DNA of 64,000 nucleotides from Sinorhizobium mexicanum (GCF_013488225.1 NZ_CP041240.1:62001-126000); one strand, 5' to 3'; shown: positions 28,252 through 37,859, numbered from the stretch's first letter. Numbers and translations: made by a program. The notes: a model not told the origin generated them from the sequence alone.

Positions 28252-29535
28252 CTATTGCTGTTCGTCGAAGGGCGGATAACCGTCGTTCTCTTCGATATCC
28301 TCGTCGATCTTCTCGGCTGCCGCGGTGAGTGCAGCCTTGACGTCGCCGCCATTGAAGATCTCGTCCACCGCTCCCATGAAGGCCGAGGTGATGATCGGAT
28401 AAGCCGGATGCGGGGGGCGTGCGACCGCCGTCTTAGATGCCTGCTCGAAGGCCACCGCCATCGGGCCGCCGTCGGCGTAAAGCGGTGAATCTGCGGCGAA
28501 GCTCTTCAAGCCGGGATAGGCGGAATCCTCTTTCGCATAATCTCGGAATACCTTGTCCTTGAGCATGAAGCTGACGAACTTGCCGGCGATATCCGGATGT
28601 TCGGAGGCGGTGGTGATGCCCCAGATCCAGGTACCGTTCGGGCTGGCGCCCTTCGGCCCGAACTTCGGCAGCGGCATGACGACGATGTCGTCCTTCATCG
28701 AGGCGGCAGCTTCGGCATAGAACCAGTGGCCGCCGAGCGCGAGCGCGGCTGGGTGTCCTTCGGCAAAGAACTGGTTGGTGCCGGAGGATTGCGGCACCAC
28801 CCATCCGTTCGTCACCCATTTCTGCATCATCGTCAGCGCCTCGACGCAAGGATCGCTGTCGAGTGTGCCGACAGACTTCCATGTCTTCCGGTCGATCAGA
28901 TCGCAACCGGCCGATTGCAGGATCGGGCCATAAGCATAGGTAATCCATTCGGTTTTGATGCCGTAGCCGCGGAAGGTGTCGATCGGCCATTTGACGCCAT
29001 CGAGCTTCGAGAGCTTTTCGAGGTAACCCTCGAATTCCTCGCGCGTCCAGGCGTCATCGACGCCCTTCGGGATGCGTGCGCCGATCGCTTCGAGATATTT
29101 CCTGTTGCCGTAGAGGACGACGGAGGAGTCGGTCAGCCCGACGGCGTAAAGCTCCTTGTCGATCGGGTAGGTGCCCTGCGCGACGTTGGATTCGGTCATA
29201 TCGTCGATGACGTCCTTGTCTACCAGCGGCTCGATCGGCTGCAGGTAGCCCGACCAGACGTAGTTGGCGAGGAAGGGCGCGTCGAGTTCCATGACGTCAG
29301 GCAATTGCTTGGACATCACCGCGGCGCTGAACTTCTCGTTGTAGGCGTCGTGGGGAGCGTAGATGAGCTCGATGTCGACATCCGGGTTGGCGGTCTCGAA
29401 ACGCTTGGCAACTTCACCATAGGTCGAGACCCAGCCGGGATCGCCCTGGTGCATCACGTGAATGACGGTTTTTGCCTCGGCCAAGCCGCCGAGCGCGATA
29501 GACGCCATCAGGAACGAAAGTAAACGATTACCCAT
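28252..29535 (-). CDS. Sugar ABC solute-binding protein
   Basis: Periplasmic binding protein of the importer, 427 residues. A signal peptide is visible (RLLSFLMASIALGGLAEA, cleavage near AKT). The mature part has the family-1 sugar-binding pattern (VIHVMHQGDPGWVSTYGEVAKRF, LPDVMELDAPFLANYV). The start is taken as ATG 29535; a GTG directly before it is possible. The ribosome site GAGGAGAAACAG is strong. The first codons overlap a LacI-type operator. It is the first gene after the LacI regulator. Confidence 0.9.
   Translation of the reverse strand: MGNRLLSFLMASIALGGLAEAKTVIHVMHQGDPGWVSTYGEVAKRFETANPDVDIELIYAPHDAYNEKFSAAVMSKQLPDVMELDAPFLANYVWSGYLQPIEPLVDKDVIDDMTESNVAQGTYPIDKELYAVGLTDSSVVLYGNRKYLEAIGARIPKGVDDAWTREEFEGYLEKLSKLDGVKWPIDTFRGYGIKTEWITYAYGPILQSAGCDLIDRKTWKSVGTLDSDPCVEALTMMQKWVTNGWVVPQSSGTNQFFAEGHPAALALGGHWFYAEAAASMKDDIVVMPLPKFGPKGASPNGTWIWGITTASEHPDIAGKFVSFMLKDKVFRDYAKEDSAYPGLKSFAADSPLYADGGPMAVAFEQASKTAVARPPHPAYPIITSAFMGAVDEIFNGGDVKAALTAAAEKIDEDIEENDGYPPFDEQQ
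29520..29531. promoter_or_regulatory. LacI-type operator in the start of the binding-protein gene
   Basis: GTAAACGATTAC is a near-palindrome with a central CG, the usual LacI-family shape, and sits just inside the binding-protein coding start. A related site with the same AACGATTACCCAT core precedes the lacI gene. Its position would allow roadblock repression. Confidence 0.5.
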
Positions 29536-29576
29536 CACTGTTTCTCCTCCTCAACAGGTTTTACGTGGCTATTGAT

Positions 29577-30581
29577 TTATACGGATGACCGCTCCACCAT
29601 TTGGAACGGAAGCTTGTGAACCTCGCCTGGGGTCGTGTCGCCGGCAAGCAGGATCTCCGCGGCCATGCGGCCCATCGCCCGATGCGGCAGGGCCATGGTC
29701 GTCAAGGGCGGATCGAGACGCGATGCAATATCGACCTGATTGTCGAAGCTGGCGACGGCGACGTCGTCGGGGATTTGCGCCCCAACCCGGCGCAATGCCG
29801 CATAGACCTCCATCGCCACACGGTCGTTGCCGCACAGGATGGCATCCGGCCGGTCGGGCCCACTCATCAGCTCGGTGATGTGGGACAGAACGAGGCTGTG
29901 CGCTCTGTCGCTGTAAATCGCTCTGCGGACCGCCGGCAGCACCCGGGCGCCGCGACCATCGAAGCCCGCCTCGGCGATCGCCTGCCGGAACCCCGCTTCG
30001 CGCAATTCGCCGGCAAGCAGGCCGGGTAGGTTGATGAAGGCGATATTCCTGCGTCCGGCCTCGATCAGGTAACTGGTAATGTCACGCGCGGCGCTAAGCT
30101 CATCGGGCACCAGTGCGGTCACCCGGTCGCTCGCTTCGCGGCAATTGATCATCACCCCGACGGCCTCTGCAAAGTCCTCGGGCAGCGCCACGATCTTGTG
30201 GTACATGGCGGCATAAGCGATCGCCCGCGGGCGAAAGCGGCGCACGTCCTCGATCACCGCGCCCACATCGCGGCTGCCGTTCAGGGTCATCGCAAAAACG
30301 GCCATGTCAGAGGCTCGCGCCGCGCCATCGAGCCCCCGGATGATTTCCGTCGCGAAAGGGGAGGTGATCAACTCGTCGGCAACGACGCCGATCAGCGGCA
30401 TCCAACCCTGCCGCATGCTGCGTGCGGCGAGGTTAGTGACGTAGCCGAGTTCCTCGGCTATCTCCTTGATGCGCTGCCTGGTCGTTTCGGCCATGCGGGC
30501 CGAGCCGCCGTGCAGCGCGCCGGAAACCGTCTTGACGGAGACGCCCGCGCGTTCGGCAATGTCGTTGAGGGAGACGGTCAC
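29577..30581 (-). CDS. LacI-family repressor of the fructan operon
   Basis: A 334-residue regulator. The N-terminal LacI HTH is complete (SLNDIAERAGVSVKTVSGALHG, then the hinge-helix region around RIKEIAEELGYVTNLAARS). The rest is a periplasmic-binding-protein-like sugar sensor. GTG at 30581 is the start. It is the first gene of the operon, 41 bases before the binding protein. Predicted to bind the two similar sites at 29520 and 30594 and to release in the presence of a fructose-containing sugar. Confidence 0.92.
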   Translation of the reverse strand: MTVSLNDIAERAGVSVKTVSGALHGGSARMAETTRQRIKEIAEELGYVTNLAARSMRQGWMPLIGVVADELITSPFATEIIRGLDGAARASDMAVFAMTLNGSRDVGAVIEDVRRFRPRAIAYAAMYHKIVALPEDFAEAVGVMINCREASDRVTALVPDELSAARDITSYLIEAGRRNIAFINLPGLLAGELREAGFRQAIAEAGFDGRGARVLPAVRRAIYSDRAHSLVLSHITELMSGPDRPDAILCGNDRVAMEVYAALRRVGAQIPDDVAVASFDNQVDIASRLDPPLTTMALPHRAMGRMAAEILLAGDTTPGEVHKLPFQMVERSSV

Positions 30582-30593
30582 GGCTTCACCAAG

Positions 30594-30607
30594 GGTTAAC
30601 GATTACC
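30594..30607. promoter_or_regulatory. LacI-type operator upstream of the repressor gene
   Basis: GGTTAACGATTACC, an imperfect palindrome centred on CG, lies 12 bases before the GTG start of the repressor gene. It shares AACGATTACCCAT with the second site at the binding-protein start. Autoregulation and looping between both are plausible. Confidence 0.55.
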
Positions 30608-30970
30608 CATATCTAACATTCACCAAGGCTCAAGTCAAATCGAGCAACATCGCTTTGTTGACGGAGCTCACTTCATCATCGCGCGGGACCAGGGGTGTCG
30701 ATTTTCAGAGCGAACGCGGCGCAGCCTGGTACAGGCCCGACTCCCGGCCGGGACGCTGTCCGGTTGACGGCAGATAAAACAGCGAGAAGCTTCATGGGGG
30801 CAACCGGATCAAGAATATCGGCCGTATCATTCGTCGGAGAGCCGACCTTATGATCGATCGCCTGCGTCCTCATCAGGTCGGCCAGGCGGTCCGTTGTGAA
30901 AAGGGCATGCCCCTGCCAAGCCCCTGTACGGGCTCTACGGCACAGACAGGTACGGGGCTTTGGGAAATAA
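30608..30970. other. Intergenic region between lacI and nolG ends
   Basis: About 360 bases lying upstream of the LacI gene and downstream of nolG. A minus-strand open frame here overlaps the nolG 3' end and looks like a shadow. No nodN-like gene follows nolG, in contrast to the known S. meliloti nolFGHI-nodN order. The promoter of the fructan operon should lie near 30610-30660. Confidence 0.4.
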
Positions 30971-33900
30971 TCAGCTCTGGCCATGTCCTCGAGCGGCGGG
31001 GCTACGTTTGAAGGCAATCGGCTCGCAATTGTCGAATGCATCCGTTTCCTGCCCGGCGGTTTCGTTGCGTGCCTGCGTCCGGCGTCCGAGCCGTTTCAGT
31101 GCCTCAAGCAGGTCGTCGACGAACGTGAAGATGATGGGGATGACAATAAGGCTGAGTAGCGTTGATGTCATTACGCCGCCGATCACCACGATGGCCATCG
31201 GCTGTCGGAAACTTGAATCGCCTCCCGTCAGGCTCAAAGCAACCGGGAGCATGCCCGATGCCATGGCGATGGTCGTCATGACAATGGGACGCCCGCGCTT
31301 GTGGCAGGCATCGACGAGTGCATCGAACCGCGACATTCCCTGGCGGCGCGACATGATCGCGTATTCGACCAGAAGGATCGAGTTCTTCGTCACCACGCCC
31401 ATGAGCATCAGCAACCCGATGACCGCCGGCATCGAGAAGCTGGTTCCTGTCACCACTAGCGGCAGCAGTGCGCCTCCGAGCGAAAGCGGAAGGGCCATGA
31501 GGATGGTGAACGGTTGCAGGAAATCGTGGAAGAGCAGGACGAGCACCGCATAGACGCAGAACACGCCGATCGCCATTGCAAGAGCGAAGCTTTGGAACAG
31601 TTCCGAACTGCGCTGAAGTTCTCCTTGCTTCACGAGCCTGACGCCCGCCGGCAGGTGCTCAAGAGCCGGCAGCGCCTTTGCCTCGCGATAGACGTCGCCC
31701 AGGATACGGCCGTTGAGCTCGACGGAAAGAGTCATGTTGCGCATCTGATCGATGCGATCGATCTCGGAAGGACTTCCGCCGATACGTATGTCGGCGATTG
31801 ATCCCAGATCGACGCTGCCATGGGTTCCGGGCACCCTTATGTTCCTGATGTCGTCGAGATTTGTGCGTGCCTCGGGCTTGAAGCGGACGACGATGGGGAT
31901 TTGCCGCTGAGGCAGATTGAGCTTTGGCAGTGCGGAAGAGTAGTCTCCACGTGTCGCAACGCGCACGGCTTCCGCGATGGCGCTTGACGTCACCCCGAGT
32001 GCGGCTGCGCGTACAAAGTCCGGGGTGATCTGAACCTCAGGCGCCTGCCTCGAAGCGGTCGAAGTCACCGCTCCGATCCCGTTGAGCGTTCGGAGTTGCT
32101 CCTCAAGCGCCTCGGTTGCTTCGTCAAGGGCATTGGAGTCGTCGCTTGCAAGGGTGATGACGAGCTGCGTGCCGTGGCCACCGTTGTCGACCGCAACCCG
32201 CACGCCGGGGAGCACCGAGAGGGCCGAGCGGATATCCTTTTCGATCTCTGACTGCTTGCGGTCTCGTTCGTTAATGGGCGTCAGCATGACGTCGAGCGTG
32301 GCTGTTCCGATACTGATCGCCGGGCCATCACCCGATGATGCTGAACCGACCGACGAGAAGACATGCGTCACATCGCGCAGCTTGCTTACGATGTCCGCCG
32401 CCTTCGTGGCCGTTGTGTCCATTTGGTCGATCGTGGCTCCGGGCTGCTGGGTCAGCGTCACCCGGGTCCGGGCGTCGTCGGCAGCCGGCAGGAAGCCGGA
32501 TTTCAGGAAAGGGATGGTGGAAAGCGAGAGTGCGACGAAGACTGCGGTCACGAGGAGCGTTTTCTTCCTGTGCTTCAAAGACGCCTTCACAATCGCCATG
32601 TAGGCACGCATGAACCGCCCATCCTTTTGCTGGGTGGAATGCGGCTTCATGAAATAGGCTGCCATCATCGGCGTTAGCAGGCGCGCAACGATCAGCGAGG
32701 CGAGTACGGCGACTGCGGCGGTGATGCCGAACTGCCGGAAGAGCAGCCCGGATATGCCGCCCATGAATGCCGTCGGCACAAAGACCGCGACGAGGGTGAG
32801 CGTGGTCGCGACCACCGCTAACCAGATCTCATTGGCCGCTTCGAGGGCTGCATCAATCGGTCGTTTGCCCATCTGGAGGTGGCGAGCGATGTTTTCGATC
32901 TCCACGATGGCATCGTCGACAAGAATGCCGACCACCAGCGACAGTGCAAGCAGAGTGATGACATTGAGGCTGAAGTCAGCGGCGTACATTATGAGGAAGG
33001 TCGGTACGACCGACAATGGCAGCGTCACGGCCGACAAGATCGTCGCGCGCCAATCCCGCAGGAAGAGCCAGACCACCACGACGGCGAGGATCGCCCCCTC
33101 GTACAGCATGTGCATCGAACCATGATAGTTCTCGAGGACCGCCCCGACGGTGCTGTAGACTTTATCGATCTGCACGTCGGGATGTTTGGCGGCGAACTGT
33201 GCTACCACCCCGTCGAGGTCGGCAGCAACGCCGGTGTCCGAGAACCCGTTCGAGCGCTTGATCGCGACAGCGATCACTGGCTGGCCGTCGAGATAGGCAA
33301 GCGACGACCGGTCCGCGAAGCTGTCAGTGACGGAAGCGACATCGTCAAGACGGACCTGCTGGCCGTTGGGCAGCGGAACTTGCAGTCCCTTGAGGGCTTC
33401 GACGGATGCGACGGCGCCGAGCGTCCGCAACGTCTGGCGGGCTCCGCCGATTTCTCCAAGCCCACCCGACGTATCAACCTGGACCGACTTCAACTGTGCT
33501 GAAACAGTCGCTGCAGTGACCCCGAGCGACGCCATCGTTGTGGGATCGAGGTCGACATGGACTTCGCGATCGATCCCGCCGACGCGACTCACCTGTCCCA
33601 CTCCCGGCACCGACAGGAGTGCCTTCGTCATGTCGTTGTCGATGAACCAGGAAAGCTCGGTCTCACTAAGATGAGACGAACGGACCGCGTAGGTGACCAG
33701 CGCGGCGCTCTGCAGGGTAACTTTGGTGACGCTCGGCGTCTGCATCTGCGCCGGGAGATCCCCCTTCGCACTGTCGACAGCATTGCGGACCTCGTTTAAA
33801 GCTTCATCGGTGTTCTTCTCCAGCTCGAAGGTGACGCTGAGTGAGACGGTTCCGTCGGTGATCGTTGTGGCGATGTGGTTGAGATGACTCAACGAGGCCA

Positions 33901-34111
33901 CCCGGTGCTCGATAATGCGTGCAACCTCCGTTTCGAGCTGCGCCGGCGCCGCGCCCTCGAGTGTCGCGGTGATGTTGATCCTCGGAAGGTCCATATCGGG
34001 GAAATATTGAACCGGCAGGCGTTCGAAAGCCAATATCCCGCCGATCGTGAGCATTGCGAAGAGCAGTATCGCCGGTATGGGATTGAGTATCGACCAGGCG
34101 GAGAAATTCAT
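30971..34111 (-). CDS. nolG: NolG-type RND inner-membrane transporter
   Basis: A 1046-residue resistance-nodulation-division pump with two repeats of a large periplasmic loop and about 12 membrane helices. RND landmarks are visible: MNFSAWSILNPIPAILLFAML at the N-terminus, the proton-relay helix LALSLVVGILVDDAIVEIENI, and a second half ending VGLLMLMGVVTKNSILLVEYA. The N-terminus matches NolG closely as I remember it. Together with the overlapping nolF gene it should export a signal or compound, possibly linked to Nod factor. It is coupled to nolF by a one-base overlap and lies behind a nod box. A generic HAE1/MexB-type pump is the alternative if the nod box is ignored. Confidence 0.85.
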   Translation of the reverse strand: MNFSAWSILNPIPAILLFAMLTIGGILAFERLPVQYFPDMDLPRINITATLEGAAPAQLETEVARIIEHRVASLSHLNHIATTITDGTVSLSVTFELEKNTDEALNEVRNAVDSAKGDLPAQMQTPSVTKVTLQSAALVTYAVRSSHLSETELSWFIDNDMTKALLSVPGVGQVSRVGGIDREVHVDLDPTTMASLGVTAATVSAQLKSVQVDTSGGLGEIGGARQTLRTLGAVASVEALKGLQVPLPNGQQVRLDDVASVTDSFADRSSLAYLDGQPVIAVAIKRSNGFSDTGVAADLDGVVAQFAAKHPDVQIDKVYSTVGAVLENYHGSMHMLYEGAILAVVVVWLFLRDWRATILSAVTLPLSVVPTFLIMYAADFSLNVITLLALSLVVGILVDDAIVEIENIARHLQMGKRPIDAALEAANEIWLAVVATTLTLVAVFVPTAFMGGISGLLFRQFGITAAVAVLASLIVARLLTPMMAAYFMKPHSTQQKDGRFMRAYMAIVKASLKHRKKTLLVTAVFVALSLSTIPFLKSGFLPAADDARTRVTLTQQPGATIDQMDTTATKAADIVSKLRDVTHVFSSVGSASSGDGPAISIGTATLDVMLTPINERDRKQSEIEKDIRSALSVLPGVRVAVDNGGHGTQLVITLASDDSNALDEATEALEEQLRTLNGIGAVTSTASRQAPEVQITPDFVRAAALGVTSSAIAEAVRVATRGDYSSALPKLNLPQRQIPIVVRFKPEARTNLDDIRNIRVPGTHGSVDLGSIADIRIGGSPSEIDRIDQMRNMTLSVELNGRILGDVYREAKALPALEHLPAGVRLVKQGELQRSSELFQSFALAMAIGVFCVYAVLVLLFHDFLQPFTILMALPLSLGGALLPLVVTGTSFSMPAVIGLLMLMGVVTKNSILLVEYAIMSRRQGMSRFDALVDACHKRGRPIVMTTIAMASGMLPVALSLTGGDSSFRQPMAIVVIGGVMTSTLLSLIVIPIIFTFVDDLLEALKRLGRRTQARNETAGQETDAFDNCEPIAFKRSPAARGHGQS

Positions 34112-35181
34112 CAGCCTTGCTCGGCGACATTCACGAGGTCGTTGTCCGACAGAAACGCTCCGCCCGATGCCACGATCCTCGAGGACTGATTTATGCCGGA
34201 GAGAATCTCGACTTCGCCGTTTTTGTGGCGGCCCGTCTCCGCCCGGACCCGTCGCACCCGCCTGTCGTTGCCGATCGTAAAGACGTAGCTCATGCCGTCG
34301 CGGAACACGATCGCTGTCTCGGGAACCGTGAGGGCCGAAGTCGTCTTTAGCTCGATGCTGCCGGTGACATAAAGACCGACCGGCGGATGGACGTCGGCGG
34401 GAAGCGTGACATAGACGATTGCGCGGCCGGTCTCGGTGCTGACAGACGGTCCGACAAGTCTCACCTTGCCCTGAACGGGGCGCTCATCCGGGACGTTGAT
34501 CCTGACGCTCAATCCTTCCGAAATGCGTGACAGGAAGCGTGCCGAAACTTCAGCCTGCCACTCGACGCGCTGCTGACGGACTAGGCGGAACAGCTCGGTG
34601 CCAGTGGAAACGACTGCGCCGAGATTGGCGGTGCGTGACGTTATCAGCCCGTCGTCTACGGCAGTGACAGTCGTCTGAGCGAGCTTGATCTTCTGGCTGT
34701 CGAGCGCGGCCTGTTGGGATTCGAGGCTTGCTATTGCCATCTGTTCGTCAGTTAAACGCTCGGCGACCTTCTCATCCGAAATTGCTCCCGAGGGCCCAAG
34801 CTGCCGGGCTCGGTCCGCGTTCGCCTTGGCCTTTGCTAAATCTGCCTTGGCGGTTTCGACGGCTGCGGCTTGCTTTCGAAGGTCCGCCAGCACGCTCTGC
34901 TGCGAAAGCTGGACCAGCGTCTGACCCTTGGTCACAACCGATCCGACATCGACCAGAACGTCCGTTACGCGAAGCCCGCTCGTCTCGGAGGCGATGACCG
35001 CTTCCTGCCAAGGTTTGAGCCATCCGCTTGCAGGAATTGTTTCCGGCCACTCCCGCAGCGCCGGCGTTACCAGCGATACCGTAAGTGCAGGTGCTGCCAG
35101 CTGATCCGCCATGGCACTCCCGAAGGGAAGCAGTGCTGCACAGAAAAGAACACTGGCGAGTGGGATGGACGGCTTCCTCAA
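34111..35181 (-). CDS. nolF: NolF-type membrane-fusion protein
   Basis: A 356-residue periplasmic adaptor for the NolG pump. It starts with TTG at 35181 (GAGGA 8 bases before), has a signal peptide (IPLASVLFCAALLPFGSAMA), then the HlyD/AcrA layout: barrel-sandwich (VIASETSGLRVTDVLVDVGSVVTKGQTLVQL), coiled-coil hairpin (VETAKADLAKAKANADRARQLG...), lipoyl half, and beta-barrel. It follows a nod box and one small unknown ORF, so control by NodD is likely. The S. meliloti counterpart is nod-regulated too. Confidence 0.85.
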   Translation of the reverse strand: MRKPSIPLASVLFCAALLPFGSAMADQLAAPALTVSLVTPALREWPETIPASGWLKPWQEAVIASETSGLRVTDVLVDVGSVVTKGQTLVQLSQQSVLADLRKQAAAVETAKADLAKAKANADRARQLGPSGAISDEKVAERLTDEQMAIASLESQQAALDSQKIKLAQTTVTAVDDGLITSRTANLGAVVSTGTELFRLVRQQRVEWQAEVSARFLSRISEGLSVRINVPDERPVQGKVRLVGPSVSTETGRAIVYVTLPADVHPPVGLYVTGSIELKTTSALTVPETAIVFRDGMSYVFTIGNDRRVRRVRAETGRHKNGEVEILSGINQSSRIVASGGAFLSDNDLVNVAEQG

Positions 35182-35206
35182 CTATAAATCCTCGTAGTTC
35201 ACGGCG

Positions 35207-35521
35207 TCAGCACATTGCCGAATCCGCGCGAGCGCCATGGAGTTGTTCTTTTTGCTCGATCGCGGTGAGATGGGGTGCGGCATTGATCCTAGGCCCGATG
35301 TCACCGTGTCCAGGAGCAGCCGGCCACACGATAACCATGCATTCGGAGCGCTGCGTCCGCGGGGGCGCGGTCAGGCTGGAAACCTGGTCATTGTCGGAGT
35401 CGAGGCACTGTAACCGGTCGAGGAGAGTTTCGTGCAGGTGTTTCAACCGGTTCAGGGCGGCATCGAGCCGCCGAAGCGAAGTTTCCCCTTCGCCCGACCG
35501 GGCCTGACCTGTGTTCACCAT
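35207..35521 (-). CDS. Small ORF between nod box and nolF, unknown
   Basis: A 104-residue frame from ATG 35521 (MVNTGQARSGEGETSLRRLDAALNRLKHLHETLLDRLQCLD). The first 45 residues look like an amphipathic helix or coiled coil; the rest has no recognisable domain. It is the only substantial frame between the nod box and nolF and ends 26 bases before the nolF start, the arrangement of a first operon gene. No strong ribosome site is seen, so it may be a leader or a fossil. A 35-codon frame (35622-35515) precedes it. Confidence 0.4.
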   Translation of the reverse strand: MVNTGQARSGEGETSLRRLDAALNRLKHLHETLLDRLQCLDSDNDQVSSLTAPPRTQRSECMVIVWPAAPGHGDIGPRINAAPHLTAIEQKEQLHGARADSAMC

Positions 35522-35635
35522 TGCTGTCTCGTCGGTAGCCAATCAAGAGAGTGCATGCTGGTGCCCGCCGGCAGCTCCTCACCATGCATGCCGCTCCGCC
35601 TTCGGATCACGTTTATCTTCATGCAACAGGCCGTA

Positions 35636-35683
35636 GCATAATCACAATCGATTGTTTGGATGGGGGTCATCGATGCCATGGAT
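35636..35683 (-). promoter_or_regulatory. nod box upstream of nolFG
   Basis: Read on the minus strand the site begins ATCCATGGCATCGATG, continues ATCCAAACAATCGATT and has both ATC-N9-GAT motifs exact (ATC-CATGGCATC-GAT and ATC-CAAACAATC-GAT). Only the 3' ten bases (normally TTACCAATCY) diverge. It points toward the small ORF, nolF and nolG. The fit over 41 of the 48 bases is nearly complete. Confidence 0.85.
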
Positions 35684-35689
35684 ATATCG

Positions 35690-36491
35690 GGGTGAAATGT
35701 CCGGCATCGGTCAGCCTGATCGCCGCGGTGCTCGATCACCACGGCCTTGCCAATCCGGGTGGCAAGAGGCGGTGATCTCGCCCCAACATTGGGTCGAGTT
35801 GCGGGGGCCGTAAAACAAAGGCTTGTGGCACTCACCGTCAAAAGTACCTCCACAGTCGGTTGGGGCACCGATCTCCTTCACTCCGCCGTCGAAAAGAAAT
35901 CGGCCGTGCGGTACGGGTAAGACTTGCGCCTGTCCCCGGGATCCCACGCAAGCACCATGCCAAGCGACACCCCGGGGTTACGGTCGTGAGGGCGCTTAGG
36001 ATTTCAGCGGCGAGCATTTGTATCGCAGCATTCCACGCGGGCGGCTCGCTGCTGGTGAGAGGCTCTGCACCGATAGGATGCGTCCAGATAATACGGCAAT
36101 CCGTCCGACAACCTCCTCAAACCCTGCCTGAACTCCGTGCTGGCGGAACCAAAAAATGTTGCCGCACAGGCGGATAGACGTGGGCTGCAATTGCGGTGGC
36201 GTCTCTTGCGATTCCTTTGCCTAAAGAGGTCTTGCTTCCCACCATCGATTTCCGTCAGCGGAGAACGGGGCGGTTGTTTCGCTCAGTACGCGGCGCATGG
36301 TGGCCCCTGTCGGCGCGCTTACTTGAACTCGGGAGTGCAGCCCAGCTTACAGCCCGGTCGCGGATCTGCGCTGATGCGCGATATTTTGCGCCGCTTGGCT
36401 TATGGGTCACCAAGGGTAACGAATCGTTGTAGCGTGGGAACGAACACGAGGGGTTTGCGGTTCTGAGTACGATCTTCGAGGAGGTCCGAAA
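35690..36491. other. Gene-poor stretch before the DUF982 gene
   Basis: About 800 bases with several short open frames on both strands, none with a recognisable domain or a good ribosome site. One minus frame near 35711-35947 encodes a Cys-containing stretch (GAPTDCGGTFDGECHKPLF) that might be a fragment. No RpoN site with correct GG-N10-GC spacing was found. Confidence 0.4.
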
Positions 36492-36785
36492 ATGAGAGAA
36501 ATGCCATGGCGTGCCCCTGTGTGGGTGACGTTGCAAAACGGCATGAAGCGCCAGTTCTGCGGGCCCTACGACGCACTTGATTTCCTGGAGAATGAATGGC
36601 CGAGGCAGGGGATGCCGCACGCACGAGCGGTGCAAGTCTGCCGTGAAGCGTTGCATCACTCCGAATATGCGAATTCCGCAAGGAATTGCTTCATAGCGGC
36701 ATGCGTTGAAGCGTCACTTGCATACAGCGAAGCTGAGAATCTGGGCTCTCGCGCCGAAGCGAAGATGGTGAGCCGGCACAGATAA
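36492..36785 (+). CDS. DUF982-domain protein
   Basis: A 97-residue protein of the DUF982 family, common in many copies in rhizobia. The conserved core is VTLQNGMKRQFCGPYDALDFLENEWP, followed by a second helix block ARAVQVCREALHHSEYANSARNCFIAACVEA. No catalytic residues are known. The ATG follows GGAGGTCCGAAA. Its function is unknown; it stands alone between nolFG and the nodO-like gene. Confidence 0.85.
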   Translation: MREMPWRAPVWVTLQNGMKRQFCGPYDALDFLENEWPRQGMPHARAVQVCREALHHSEYANSARNCFIAACVEASLAYSEAENLGSRAEAKMVSRHR

Positions 36786-37031
36786 GCTGGGCTGGCAGAG
36801 CCGTGGCTTCTTCAAATTTAAATGCGAGCGGCATGCCCTCGAGTTGTTCTCAGGTTCCGGGCATGATGGCGCGCGTCGCCAAGCCGAGCGGCATTTGGGT
36901 GGTGGGGCATGCCGATCGAACGCTTCCGACCATGCCATCTTCAGGAGTATTGGGTTTGCGACCAGCGGACTCACCGGCAAGCTGAAAAACGCTGTGTCCG
37001 CTGGGCGCTAAGCCCATGGCAAGCAGCGGAA

Positions 37032-37859
37032 TCAGACGAATGTGAAGTCCGACGCGGTCAGATGGAGATTGGCAAGGTTGCCCACACTGTGCACATCAGA
37101 AAGGTGAATCAATTCGTCCACGCTGTTAGCCGAGGTGACATAGGCGAGGTTGGCCGTGTGGGTCTTGAAGTCGTGGTAGACTATGATGTCGCCAACGGCC
37201 TCGCCGGAAATCGCCCTCGCGGCGGCTGAGCCACTGGCGAAACTCTGGTCGGTGATCACCACGACGTGCTCGCCCTTCGCACCCGAGGCAGCGCCGCTGT
37301 AGAAGGTGTCCACCGGGTAGCCCGACTGCACGCTGGCGTGGTTAATGAAGTTCGCGCCAAAGCCGTCGTTGTAGAGGCCCGCCGCATCGAAGGCGAAGGT
37401 ATCCTGAGCCGGGTCGAAATCGAGGATGGTGGAGATATCCGGGTCTGGCCCCTGTTTGGGGAACACCCCTGGCATCGGGTTGTGGGACCCGCGCGCCGGG
37501 TTGTGGAACTGGAACACGAACATGTCGCCCCCTTCGCCCCCTTTCAGCCAATCCCTACCGTCACCGACGAAGAGAACATCATCGCCGGCTCCACCGGAGA
37601 GATAGTCATTGTCCTCGCCGGCAACGCGAGGTTTGTCGCGGCCGTTGTCGCCGGAGAGATAGTCGCTGCCCTCTTCGCCGTAGACTTGGTCATTACCCGC
37701 GCCGCCGAGGACCCGGTCATTTCCCGCGCCGCCGAAGGCCCGGTCAGTGCCCGCACGAGAGTCGATCCAGTCATTGCCGGCGAAATCGATGATCACATCG
37801 TCGCCATTGCTGCCGAAGAGGGTGTCCGCGCCATCGTTGCCCCGGAAAAACTTTTCCAT
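37032..37859 (-). CDS. nodO: NodO-like secreted Ca-binding RTX protein
   Basis: A 275-residue protein with no N-terminal signal and about eight RTX nonapeptides (GGAGNDRVLGGAGND, GGAGDDVLFVGDGRDWLKGGEGGD) in the first ~115 residues, which bind calcium. The C-terminal half is repeat-free and ends ASDFTFV, like type I secretion signals. NodO of R. leguminosarum is of similar length and architecture and is secreted by a type I system (PrsDE), which is not in this window. The decisive context is a nod box 64 bases upstream. AAGGAG precedes the ATG well. If not NodO, it is another RTX protein recruited to the nod regulon. Confidence 0.75.
   Translation of the reverse strand: MEKFFRGNDGADTLFGSNGDDVIIDFAGNDWIDSRAGTDRAFGGAGNDRVLGGAGNDQVYGEEGSDYLSGDNGRDKPRVAGEDNDYLSGGAGDDVLFVGDGRDWLKGGEGGDMFVFQFHNPARGSHNPMPGVFPKQGPDPDISTILDFDPAQDTFAFDAAGLYNDGFGANFINHASVQSGYPVDTFYSGAASGAKGEHVVVITDQSFASGSAAARAISGEAVGDIIVYHDFKTHTANLAYVTSANSVDELIHLSDVHSVGNLANLHLTASDFTFV

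Noticed and set aside
30971..35181. Generic multidrug RND efflux pump
   Set aside because: Architecture fits, but the nod box upstream and the NolG-like N-terminus make the nodulation assignment better.
36100..36260. RpoN promoter before the DUF982 gene
   Set aside because: GG and GC pairs are present but spaced 8 or 9 bases instead of 10.
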